This document shows, in pieces, positions 1-6,275 of a DNA stretch of 7,818 nt; positions within the stretch are counted from its first letter, which is position 1, and each line of letters starts with the position of its first letter. The stretch comes from Planctomycetaceae bacterium (lineage in GTDB: Bacteria > Planctomycetota > Planctomycetia > Pirellulales > Thermoguttaceae). Under the pieces are notes generated by a model. That model did not search any database. It was not told the origin of the DNA and worked only from the letters and a program-made list of their open reading frames with translations. The stretch spans positions 1 to 7,818 of the forward strand of contig JAISQH010000290.1 of assembly GCA_031274385.1 (NCBI GenBank), written 5' to 3'. Both the position numbers and the translations under genes were made by a program.

Positions 1-567
1 AATTAAAAATAAACACGCTCAAAAACAGTGCCAGTTAAAACCAACCTTGATCTTCTTTGCGTCTTTGCGCGCAATCTTGAAAAACAAAATAGACAGGTAC
101 CTAAAATCGTTCCCCACAAAATCCGAAACAATCAGAAAAAATAATTTGTTTTTTTCTTATCCGATCATTGTAATTCGTTCAAATTGGCAATAAAATGAGT
201 TTTCAAATTTTTCCTTTATTTTTACAGGAAGAAAGGAAGAGAGATGTTAAACTCGTTTCATTATTTTTGTTATTGTCAACAGATTTTACAGATTCGTTTT
301 TGATGAAAATCTGTTAAATCTGCATAATCTGTTGACAAAACGACCCCCCCATTACACTCTTTTTTAAGTTTGGGAACAAGTTTATTAAACACAGGATCGA
401 AACCTTCTTTAACTTCTTTCTTCCTGTAAAAAATAAAAGAGACCGTTCCAATTTACGGAATTGACAAGGATGATTTTGGAGAAGAATCTCCTGTTAATTT
501 CGTTTCAAAAATATCCAGTACAAATATTTCACCGTTTTCAAAAATTTCCTGTTACTCAATTCATTAC
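1..567. other. Non-coding AT-rich region upstream of the CBM9-like gene
   Basis: I see no supported gene here; all frames are short, low-complexity and broken. Positions 55-70 hold two tandem copies of an 8-base unit (CTTTGCGT, CTTTGCGC), a word I have often seen in intergenic repeats of environmental bacteria. Positions 214-439 form the nested inverted-repeat structure listed separately. A perfect TTGACA lies at 461-466, but no convincing -10 hexamer follows at the right distance, so I do not call a promoter. A run of seven C residues occurs at 344-350. Confidence 0.6.
214..439. repeat. Nested inverted-repeat structure, possibly MITE-like
   Basis: The outer arms are 214-235 and 416-439. They share a perfect 12-bp inverted core (ACAGGAAGAAAG at 224-235, CTTTCTTCCTGT at 416-427) flanked by matching A/T runs with one-base indels. 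Inside lies a second palindrome: TTGTCAACAGATT at 273-285 pairs perfectly with AATCTGTTGACAA at 326-338, and ACAGATT (288-294) pairs with AATCTGT (308-314), leaving a 13-nt loop. There is no ORF between the arms. It could be a small non-autonomous element, a REP-type repeat or a structured leader. No clear target duplication was found. Confidence 0.5.
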
Positions 568-1254
568 ATGTTTTATAAACGTTTTTTATTTCGTTTTCGT
601 TTTCCTTGCAAACACATTCTCAAAGCGTGGACAGGGAAAGGTTGCGATCTGGACGAAACTTACCGGCTTCCGAATTTGGCGGAGTTGGAAACCGATTCCA
701 GCCGGGAAAATTTCAGAACAGAAAATACCACGCCGCCGTTTGAATTACGGGTCGGTTGGAACAACAGCGGCTTTGCTTTTTCGCTTCTCGTCTTCAACAA
801 AAAACAACGCCCTTGGTGCCGCGCTATCCACCCGGAAGAAAGTGACGGAATTCAGATTTGCCTTGATACGAGAGATGTTAAGGATATTCACCGGGCAACA
901 CGGTTTTGCCATCGTCTTATCTTTCTTCCGACAGGAAACGGACATTCGCAAACCGCCCCCGGTGTTTTTTGGCTGCCAATCCACCGGGCAAAAGATCATC
1001 CAAACCCAATTGATCTCGAAAAGATAAAATTACATAACTCAATCGGAGTAAACGGTTACCGGTTGGATGTCTGGATTCCGTCCGAAGTTCTGACCGGTTA
1101 CGATCCCAAAGAACATCCCAATCTCGGTTTTCATTTCGCTCTTATTGACCGGGAACTCGGTAACAGGTTTTTTCTCATCGAACCACCGTTTCCTCACGAT
1201 CAAGACCCAAGTCTTTGGGCAACCTTAGAATTAAATTCTGAAAAGAACTTCTGA
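568..1254 (+). CDS. CBM9/DOMON-like conserved planctomycete protein
   Basis: This 228-residue protein has no catalytic motif that I recognise. The N-terminus is unusually basic and aromatic (FLFRFRFPC, residues 6-14) and is not a normal signal peptide. The centre resembles the CBM9-like/DOMON beta-sandwich: EESDGIQICLDTRD at 90-103, HRATRFCHR at 108-116, a YRLDVWIPSEVL strand-turn at 154-165, a FHFALIDRE strand at 178-186 and the closing DPSLWATLEL at 213-222. I recall this pattern (an 'LFRFRFPCP' start, then 'EESDG..WIDTR...HRA.RFCH') as a conserved family in Planctomycetes. Such folds bind sugars or haem, but the ligand here is unknown. The ATG at 568 is chosen because the family begins just before this basic motif; no good ribosome binding site precedes it. 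It appears monocistronic and is followed 26 bp later by a mobile repeat. Confidence 0.75.
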   Translation: MFYKRFLFRFRFPCKHILKAWTGKGCDLDETYRLPNLAELETDSSRENFRTENTTPPFELRVGWNNSGFAFSLLVFNKKQRPWCRAIHPEESDGIQICLDTRDVKDIHRATRFCHRLIFLPTGNGHSQTAPGVFWLPIHRAKDHPNPIDLEKIKLHNSIGVNGYRLDVWIPSEVLTGYDPKEHPNLGFHFALIDRELGNRFFLIEPPFPHDQDPSLWATLELNSEKNF

Positions 1255-1279
1255 AAATTCGGAAATGAATGAAATTGAA

Positions 1280-1377
1280 GGGAATTTCTAAAAACTTCAC
1301 TCCTCACAAATTTCGCATTGAAAAACAAGGGACTTGCGAGCAATTTTAGGTAAAATAATGAGTTTTTAGAAGTTCCC
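1280..1377 (+). mobile_element. MITE-like element, copy 1 (98 bp, TGAA target duplication)
   Basis: The ends form imperfect terminal inverted repeats: GGGAATTTCTAAAAACT on the left, and AGTTTTTAGAAGTTCCC on the right, whose complement is GGGAACTTCTAAAAACT. The element is flanked by TGAA at 1276-1279 and TGAA at 1378-1381, a probable 4-bp target-site duplication. It has no ORF. A second copy in the same orientation lies at 6276-6374, with about 83 of 99 aligned positions identical by hand count. It sits 26 bp beyond the stop of the CBM9-like gene. I do not recognise the parental IS family. Confidence 0.75.
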
Positions 1378-1381
1378 TGAA

Positions 1382-1595
1382 CTAAAATAATATGTTGCCA
1401 GCAAAAACGACAAGATCGTAAAGTCAATAATCAAAAGCGTTTTTGTTTTTTCTTCACGCCGTTTGCGGCTTTGTACGTAACGAAAATCTTACAAGAAAAT
1501 GCGCAATTTGCGCTGAATGGCTAAAATACAAAAACAAACAAATCGATTTAATCCAAATTTTATCAATAAATTTTTATTTATTTTCGATTTATCAC
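1382..1595. other. AT-rich intergenic region upstream of the hydrogenase operon
   Basis: There is no gene here. A small hairpin is possible at 1458-1469 (GCCG TTTG CGGC), and a perfect odd-centred palindrome GCGCAA-T-TTGCGC lies at 1501-1513. That palindrome is about 150 bp upstream of the hydrogenase start and 83 bp upstream of the proposed -35 box, so it could be an upstream regulator site, but nothing identifies a regulator. The rest is low-complexity A/T sequence. Confidence 0.4.
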
Positions 1596-1623
1596 TAGAC
1601 AGTTGCCAAAAGTAAGATAGAAT
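1596..1623 (+). promoter_or_regulatory. Candidate sigma-70 promoter of the hydrogenase operon
   Basis: TAGACA at 1596-1601 and TAGAAT at 1618-1623 are separated by 16 bp and match the consensus hexamers at 10 of 12 positions. Transcription would start near 1630, about 38 nt before the ATG at 1668. Planctomycete promoters are poorly defined, so this is a suggestion only. Confidence 0.4.
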
Positions 1624-1656
1624 AGCAAAGGATGTGGGAAAAATACCCGAAATTGA

Positions 1657-1662
1657 GGGAGG
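1657..1662 (+). promoter_or_regulatory. Strong ribosome binding site that fixes the hydA start
   Basis: GGGAGG lies 5 nt before the ATG at 1668. An in-frame ATG at 1632 has no such site and would place 12 extra residues before the Tat signal, so 1668 is preferred. Confidence 0.8.
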
Positions 1663-1667
1663 TAAAA

Positions 1668-3227
1668 ATGAAACCGGAAAATCAGCAAGAGCAGAAAGTC
1701 GAAGTGTCCCGCAGGTCATTCATCAAAATGGCTGGAGCAGGGTTGGTTGTGAGTACAACCGGTTGCAGCGGTGAACCTTCCGGCGGCGAAGGTTGGATGC
1801 CAAGCCAGTACGAAGGAGGCGGGAATTTTCCGCCGCAAGTACGCGGTCGCGTACCAATTGATCCGAAAAATCTGTCAATCACTCGTGATGACCGTAAATG
1901 TATCTTGTGCGGTCAATGTGCAGAGGCTTGTTCCAAAGTGGAAACAGTTCTCTACAACTACGAACTTCCACTGATAGACGATATTCCTTGTATCGGTTGC
2001 GGACAATGCACTTTGTGGTGTCCAACCGGCGCAATTACGGAAACCGATGGTCTTTCCGCACTGTTGAAGGCATTGGAAGACCCGAATCTTCATGTGGTGG
2101 CGCAAACTGCGCCGTCCACCAGAGTGGCGTTGGGCGAAGAATTCGGTCTGCCAGCGGGAACCAATGTCGAAGGACGCCAAGTCGCGGCTCTCAAAGCATT
2201 AGGGTTCGACACGGTTTTGGATACCAACTTTTCCGCTGACCTCACCATCATGGAGGAAGCAACCGAATTAGTACAACGAATTACAGGCAAATTGAACGCG
2301 CCGATTCCGCAGTTCACGTCCTGTTGTCCGGGTTGGGTACGATATTGCGAATATTTTTACCCCAATTTGTTACCTAATTTGTCTTCGGCAAAATCGCCCA
2401 TGTCCATGTTGGGAGCCATGATTAAAACGTATTATGCCGAAAAACGAAATATTGATCCGAAAAAAATCTTTTCTGTTTCGATTATGCCGTGTACCGCGAA
2501 AAAATTCGAAGCGGGACGACCGGAGATGAATCATTCCGGTTTGAAACACGGCGATCCCAGCATCAGAGATACCGATTTAGTGATCACCACACGCGAACTG
2601 GCTAGGTTGATCAAATTAAAAGGACTTGACCTGTTGAAACTTGAGCCTATCGGTTACGATAATCTTTTGAGTGAATATTCCGGTGCGGGTGCCATTTTCG
2701 GCGTGACCGGCGGAGTCATGGAGGCGGCGGTGCGTACGGCTTACTCTCAGATTTCCGGCGAAAAACCTCCGGCTCTTTTGTTTCACCTTCAACCGGTTCG
2801 CGGTCTTGCGGGCATGAAGGAGGCGGCATTGGAAATTCCCGGTGTGGGTGAAGTACGGGTGGCGGTTGTTGCCGGTATGGGAAACACCCACAAAGTGCTG
2901 GAACGAGTCCAAAACGGTACAGGAAACTGGCATTTTATTGAATTTATGGCTTGTCCGGGCGGTTGTATCAGCGGCGGCGGTCAACCAAGAACAGCATTAC
3001 CGCCTTCAGATGAAGTGCGTTCCGCCCGTATCGGGGCACTTTACAGTGTGGATGAACGTGCCGCCGTACGGCTTTGTCACGAAAACCCGGAAATTAAAAC
3101 CGTGTACAAAGATTATCTCGGAGAACCAAACGGACATCTCGCTCACGAACTTTTACACACTCATTATGAAGACCACAGTATGCACTTGACACGAAAAAAG
3201 AAGGAACCATCATCGGAATCAATGTGA
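1668..3227 (+). CDS. hydA: Tat-exported [FeFe]-hydrogenase catalytic subunit (group A type)
   Basis: This 519-residue enzyme catalyses 2H+ + 2e- <-> H2. A twin-arginine signal (SRRSFIK, 14-20) precedes a short hydrophobic stretch ending in GC (Cys33, a poor lipobox), so it is probably exported. Two [4Fe-4S] sites follow: Cys78/81/84/88 and Cys108/111/114/118. The H-cluster motifs are canonical: TSCCPGW (217-223), MPCTAKKFE (273-281) and MACPGGCISGGGQP (427-440), giving ligands Cys220, 275, 429 and 433. Proton-path residues equivalent to Clostridium CpI E279, E282, C299, S319 and E361 are present as E197, E200, C219, S239 and E281. Residues 451-500 are the small-subunit domain ending in HELLHTHY, fused as in monomeric enzymes. 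It has no extra N-terminal [2Fe-2S] or NADH modules, so the partner is not NAD(H) but probably the downstream HybA/HybB-like pair. The hydEFG maturases are not in the window. Confidence 0.95.
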   Translation: MKPENQQEQKVEVSRRSFIKMAGAGLVVSTTGCSGEPSGGEGWMPSQYEGGGNFPPQVRGRVPIDPKNLSITRDDRKCILCGQCAEACSKVETVLYNYELPLIDDIPCIGCGQCTLWCPTGAITETDGLSALLKALEDPNLHVVAQTAPSTRVALGEEFGLPAGTNVEGRQVAALKALGFDTVLDTNFSADLTIMEEATELVQRITGKLNAPIPQFTSCCPGWVRYCEYFYPNLLPNLSSAKSPMSMLGAMIKTYYAEKRNIDPKKIFSVSIMPCTAKKFEAGRPEMNHSGLKHGDPSIRDTDLVITTRELARLIKLKGLDLLKLEPIGYDNLLSEYSGAGAIFGVTGGVMEAAVRTAYSQISGEKPPALLFHLQPVRGLAGMKEAALEIPGVGEVRVAVVAGMGNTHKVLERVQNGTGNWHFIEFMACPGGCISGGGQPRTALPPSDEVRSARIGALYSVDERAAVRLCHENPEIKTVYKDYLGEPNGHLAHELLHTHYEDHSMHLTRKKKEPSSESM

Positions 3228-3239
3228 GGTATTTTATTT

Positions 3240-3614
3240 ATGGAAGCACTAAGAACGATTGTCAACTCGGAACGGCTTGCTGCGATTGTCGATCTTCCGG
3301 TCGAATTACAGAATCGTGATGTCGAAATCATCGTTTTTCCGGCAATGAAACCGGAACCGCCACTGCCGGAGCCATCGAAGCCGGAGCCGGAAAAATCGTC
3401 GCCGGAATTTGTCGGAATCACACAGGAACAGAGAGAACAATTTCGGCAACACCGGGAAAATTTGGTTACGGAATTTCAAAAGAATTGCAAACCCAAAATG
3501 ACCCATGAAGAATTTCTCGAATTTTTGGAACAAGGTCCTGTTGCTGATGAAGAAACAATAAGAATGCAAGATGAAGTCAGAATGGAGATGAGTCAATGGA
3601 AAATAAAATGGTAA
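3240..3614 (+). CDS. Putative VapB-type antitoxin
   Basis: This 124-residue acidic protein lies directly before a PIN-domain toxin and overlaps it by 19 bp, the usual antitoxin position. The N-terminus (residues 1-34, with IVNSERLAAIVDLP) resembles the short beta-rich start of DUF2281/VapB-like antitoxins that read '..IVDSxxLxxIIDLP..VEV.V.P'. A proline/glutamate-rich hinge follows (about 37-56, KPEP and PEP repeats), then a charged, probably helical region (60-118) that would wrap the toxin. The start codon is 12 bp beyond the hydA stop, and the GAGG at 3226-3229 overlaps that stop codon, so translation is closely linked to hydA. The family assignment rests mainly on position and the N-terminal pattern; I see no clear DNA-binding motif. 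A degraded antitoxin or another small partner protein is possible. Confidence 0.65.
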   Translation: MEALRTIVNSERLAAIVDLPVELQNRDVEIIVFPAMKPEPPLPEPSKPEPEKSSPEFVGITQEQREQFRQHRENLVTEFQKNCKPKMTHEEFLEFLEQGPVADEETIRMQDEVRMEMSQWKIKW

Positions 3615-4012
3615 TTGATTCGTGCATTTTTATTGATTATTTTCGAACACGGAATAAGACGGGTTGCTTATTGAAACGTTTGTTGAGAAACAATCCCAAA
3701 GTATTTGTTTCGGCTATTGCAAAATATGAGGTACTTTGTGGTTCAAAGTATGCGGATTTACTTTTTTGGCAAGAAACATTTAAGATGTTTTTGGTTTTAC
3801 CTGTTGATGATACGACTATCGAAATGGCTCATCAGATTCATCGTCAACTGAAACGAGATCGTTGTTTGCTTGACATTGCGGACATTTTGATTGCGGCAAC
3901 AGCGATTGTCAATGATTTGCCGTTAGCAACAATAAATCGGAAACATTTTGAACGAATTAACGGACTTCGGCTTGTTGATTTGTCCGACATTCATCCGAAA
4001 CCGCAGTTTTAA
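3596..4012 (+). CDS. vapC: PIN-domain ribonuclease toxin, VapC-like
   Basis: This 138-residue protein has the PIN nuclease pattern: Asp8 in VIDSCIFIDYF (6-16), Glu45 in SAIAKYEVLCGS (39-50), Asp93 and Asp96 in LLDIADILIAATA (91-103), and the terminal TINRKHF (112-118) where a fourth polar residue (Asn114) sits. These acidic residues bind Mg2+/Mn2+ in VapC toxins, which cut tRNA or rRNA until bound by the antitoxin. The length is typical. The ATG at 3596 overlaps the antitoxin gene and has GGAG at 3584-3587. A second in-frame ATG at 3608 is possible but lacks as good a site. All active-site residues are present, so the toxin looks intact. The unusual feature is its place between two structural genes of a hydrogenase. 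The specific RNA target cannot be read from the sequence. Confidence 0.88.
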   Translation: MENKMVIDSCIFIDYFRTRNKTGCLLKRLLRNNPKVFVSAIAKYEVLCGSKYADLLFWQETFKMFLVLPVDDTTIEMAHQIHRQLKRDRCLLDIADILIAATAIVNDLPLATINRKHFERINGLRLVDLSDIHPKPQF

Positions 4013-4038
4013 GAAAGCGGTTTTGAGAAATATATTTT

Positions 4039-4045
4039 GAGGAGG
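4039..4045 (+). promoter_or_regulatory. Strong ribosome binding site of the HybA-like gene
   Basis: GAGGAGG lies 5 nt before the ATG at 4051. Together with the 38-bp gap after the toxin gene, it suggests independent translation within one transcript. Confidence 0.75.
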
Positions 4046-4050
4046 TTATC

Positions 4051-4914
4051 ATGGCAAAAGGTGTATTAGTTAATTTGACGAAGTGTATTGGCTGCGGTAG
4101 TTGTACGGTTGCGTGCAAGATGTACAACGGCAATCAATGGATCAACGACAGAGCCGCCACTGACGGCGAGCGAGCCGAATTAGCGGACGAAAACTGGACG
4201 GTGATACAAAAATTCCGTGTACCGCGAACGCCGAATACCGAAAACGCCGGCAACAGCGAAAATGCTACAAAAAAATCAGACGAATCAAACGGCACGGATC
4301 AGGAGATTTGGCGGTTTGTGAAACGTCAATGTATGCACTGTAAAGAGCCGGGTTGTGTGTCATCCTGTTTTGCTAAAGCGTTTCAAAAAACGGAAGCGGG
4401 ACCGGTGGTTTATTATCCCGATAATTGTGTTGGCTGCCGTTATTGCATGTTGGCTTGCCCGTTTAAGGTTCCGAAATTTGAATGGAACAAGACGATTCCT
4501 GTTATCACAAAGTGCGTGATGTGCGGCAACCGAGTGGCGAATGGTCTACCTCCGGCGTGTGTCTCGGTGTGTCCGACGAATGTGATGAAATTCGGAGACT
4601 ATGACGAGTTGTTGGCGGAAGCAAAAGAGATGATTCGTCAGGACGCTCGATTTGTGCAACACATTTACGGTGAAGAAGAAGCGGGGGGAACTTCCTGGAT
4701 TTATATTTCCGATACACCGTTTGAGCAACTTGGTTTCAAGATGAATGTTCCCAAAAAGCCGATTCCTTCGTACACATCTTCCTACATGCACTCAACTCCG
4801 GTTGTCGGTGCTGTATGGGGATTGATTTTAACGGGTCTTTATTTCTTTACGAAACGAAAAGAACAAGTTAAAGCCGCCGAAAAGAACGATTCCATTGAAA
4901 CAGAAAACAGTTAA
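4051..4914 (+). CDS. hybA: HybA-like four-cluster ferredoxin subunit with C-terminal anchor
   Basis: This 287-residue electron-transfer subunit has 16 cysteines in four groups suited to four [4Fe-4S] clusters: Cys12/15/18/22, Cys94/97/102/106, Cys126/129/132/136 and Cys155/158/170/174. It follows E. coli HybA closely in the motifs QCMHC, GCRYCM.ACP, VPKFEWN, HIYGEEEAGGTS and PFEQLG. One hydrophobic helix at about 249-266 is followed by KRK, so the soluble domain should face the periplasm and the tail the cytoplasm. Unlike E. coli HybA there is no N-terminal Tat signal: the protein starts straight at the first cluster (MAKGVLVNLTKCIGCG). FdnH of formate dehydrogenase-N is built the same way and is exported with its partner. 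A low-complexity insert (about 58-84, rich in N, E, K and S) separates clusters 1 and 2. The likely role is passing electrons between HydA and the HybB-like membrane subunit. Confidence 0.9.
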   Translation: MAKGVLVNLTKCIGCGSCTVACKMYNGNQWINDRAATDGERAELADENWTVIQKFRVPRTPNTENAGNSENATKKSDESNGTDQEIWRFVKRQCMHCKEPGCVSSCFAKAFQKTEAGPVVYYPDNCVGCRYCMLACPFKVPKFEWNKTIPVITKCVMCGNRVANGLPPACVSVCPTNVMKFGDYDELLAEAKEMIRQDARFVQHIYGEEEAGGTSWIYISDTPFEQLGFKMNVPKKPIPSYTSSYMHSTPVVGAVWGLILTGLYFFTKRKEQVKAAEKNDSIETENS

Positions 4915-5044
4915 AATCGGAACGGTTTATTTTAATTTTGTACGAGAAACGCAAACACGATTAAAAACAGAACGATTTTATTGTTGCAACGTTTTCCTGA
5001 ATACTGCCGGGATTCCTTTAAGTTACCAACCCAATCAATTTACA
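4915..5044 (+). other. 130-bp gap between hybA-like and hybB-like genes
   Basis: The hybB frame stays open upstream through this gap to a TTG at 4895, but the encoded residues (for example TVYFNFVRETQTRL) do not resemble HybB. There is no in-frame ATG before 5045 and no Shine-Dalgarno sequence. I see no hairpin or promoter. It is probably an untranslated spacer. Confidence 0.5.
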
Positions 5045-6196
5045 ATGGATTTCAATATTGAATTTAATAAATGGTTTATCCGTATTTCGTATGATCATTG
5101 GTCATTCCGTATTACGCCGATACGGGCGTTCCTGATTTTGTTATCGGTGGTGACTGCGTTTCTGATGTTGTACCGTTTTGCATTCGGGCTGCAATCTGTT
5201 TCCAATCTCAACGATCATTGGCCTTGGGGTCTTTGGAAGGGTTGGGCGGTATTTGCCGGTGCGGCGATGGCGGGCGGCGGATATGGTACAACGTTTTTGG
5301 TTCACATATTGCATATTAAACAGTTGAAACCAATTGTGCGGCGAACTTTACTTATTTCGCTTCTCGGTTACACGTTTCTTCTTGTGGGTCTTTTTATTGA
5401 AATCGGACGTTGGTTTAATTTTTGGCGTCCCTTTGTTTCATGGGGGCACGAATCCGCGTTGTTTGAAGTGTTTTGGTGTGTTTCTCTGTACACAATTATT
5501 CAGGTTCTGGAATTATGCGAAGTGGTTACCGAAAAGGTTTTTCGCGGATTCCACTGGATTTTAGTACGATATTTTCCGATTCTGGCAATTATCGGAGTTA
5601 TGCTTCCCACGTTACACCAATCATCGCTTGGGGCGATTTATCTGATGATGGACGGCAGATTGCATCCGCTCTGGTGGAGTCCTATTATTTTTCTGTTTTT
5701 TCTTTTATCGTCACTTTTTGTAGGACCGGCGATGTTGGTTATGGAGTCGGTGTTGGTTGGTTACGCATTCGGACACAAAACTCCGATCAGTATTCTGAAA
5801 ACGCTTGCACGGATCGGCGGCGGAATCATGATTTTTTATTTGGTTCTGAAAATAGGCGATCTTGCGATTCACAACGAGTTGGGACTGCTTTTGGAATGTA
5901 GTTTTGAGAATGCGGCTTTTATTACGGAACTTTTAGTCGGTGTGATCATACCGATTGCAATTGTTTTTTCTCCGCTTGTGAACAGACGCGGCTGGATTAT
6001 TGTTTACGGTTTTCTTACCAGTTTTGGCGTATTTTTCAACCGAATGAACGTGGTAATTACCGGTATGGCTCGTGATGCTGGCGTGATTTATTATCCGACA
6101 TTGTTCGAAGTGGTTATCAGTTTCGGGCTTGTTTCAACCGTTGTGCTGATTTATTTGTTCTTGTGCGAAAATTTTAATATACTGAATTGCGAATAG
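5045..6196 (+). CDS. hybB: HybB/NrfD-family quinone-reactive membrane subunit
   Basis: This 383-residue integral membrane protein is close to the 392 residues I recall for E. coli HybB. About ten hydrophobic helices are visible, near 27-45, 65-88, 100-120, 138-158, 172-190, 211-232, 256-271, 291-311, 315-335 and 354-376. HybB signatures are GLQSVSNLNDHWPWGLW (48-64), LLISLLGY (102-109), GRW.NFW (121-127), PTLHQSSLGAIY (188-199), HPLW (207-210) and GVIYYPTLFE (346-355). The family lacks haem and passes electrons between an attached ferredoxin subunit and the quinone pool; here it should link HybA to menaquinone. The ATG at 5045 is chosen because the family pattern begins soon after it and the length fits. 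A TTG at 4895 would add 50 unrelated residues. There is no ribosome binding site, in contrast to the strong sites of the upstream genes. Confidence 0.9.
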   Translation: MDFNIEFNKWFIRISYDHWSFRITPIRAFLILLSVVTAFLMLYRFAFGLQSVSNLNDHWPWGLWKGWAVFAGAAMAGGGYGTTFLVHILHIKQLKPIVRRTLLISLLGYTFLLVGLFIEIGRWFNFWRPFVSWGHESALFEVFWCVSLYTIIQVLELCEVVTEKVFRGFHWILVRYFPILAIIGVMLPTLHQSSLGAIYLMMDGRLHPLWWSPIIFLFFLLSSLFVGPAMLVMESVLVGYAFGHKTPISILKTLARIGGGIMIFYLVLKIGDLAIHNELGLLLECSFENAAFITELLVGVIIPIAIVFSPLVNRRGWIIVYGFLTSFGVFFNRMNVVITGMARDAGVIYYPTLFEVVISFGLVSTVVLIYLFLCENFNILNCE

Positions 6197-6275
6197 CGGC
6201 ATTATGTAACTGTCTATTTTGTTTTTCAAGAGTGCGAGCAACGATGCCAAAACAACTCCGTAAAAAGTTATATAA

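Noticed and set aside
461..490. TTGACA at 461 as the promoter of the CBM9-like gene
   Set aside because: No acceptable -10 hexamer lies 16-18 bp downstream; in A/T-rich DNA a lone -35 match is weak evidence.
461..1027. A 188-codon plus-strand frame overlapping the CBM9-like gene
   Set aside because: It overlaps the CBM9-like gene in another frame, its product is low-complexity at the start, and it shows no family pattern.
3596..4012. A role of the PIN protein in hydrogenase maturation
   Set aside because: All sequence features are those of a VapC toxin with an overlapping antitoxin; nothing points to maturation apart from gene order.
4895..5044. Upstream TTG start extending the HybB-like protein by 50 residues
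   Set aside because: The extension does not resemble HybB, has no ribosome binding site, and the length from 5045 already fits the family.
5098..5901. Several plus-strand frames of 73 to 142 codons inside the hybB region
   Set aside because: They are alternative frames of a clear ten-helix membrane protein and carry no recognisable motifs.
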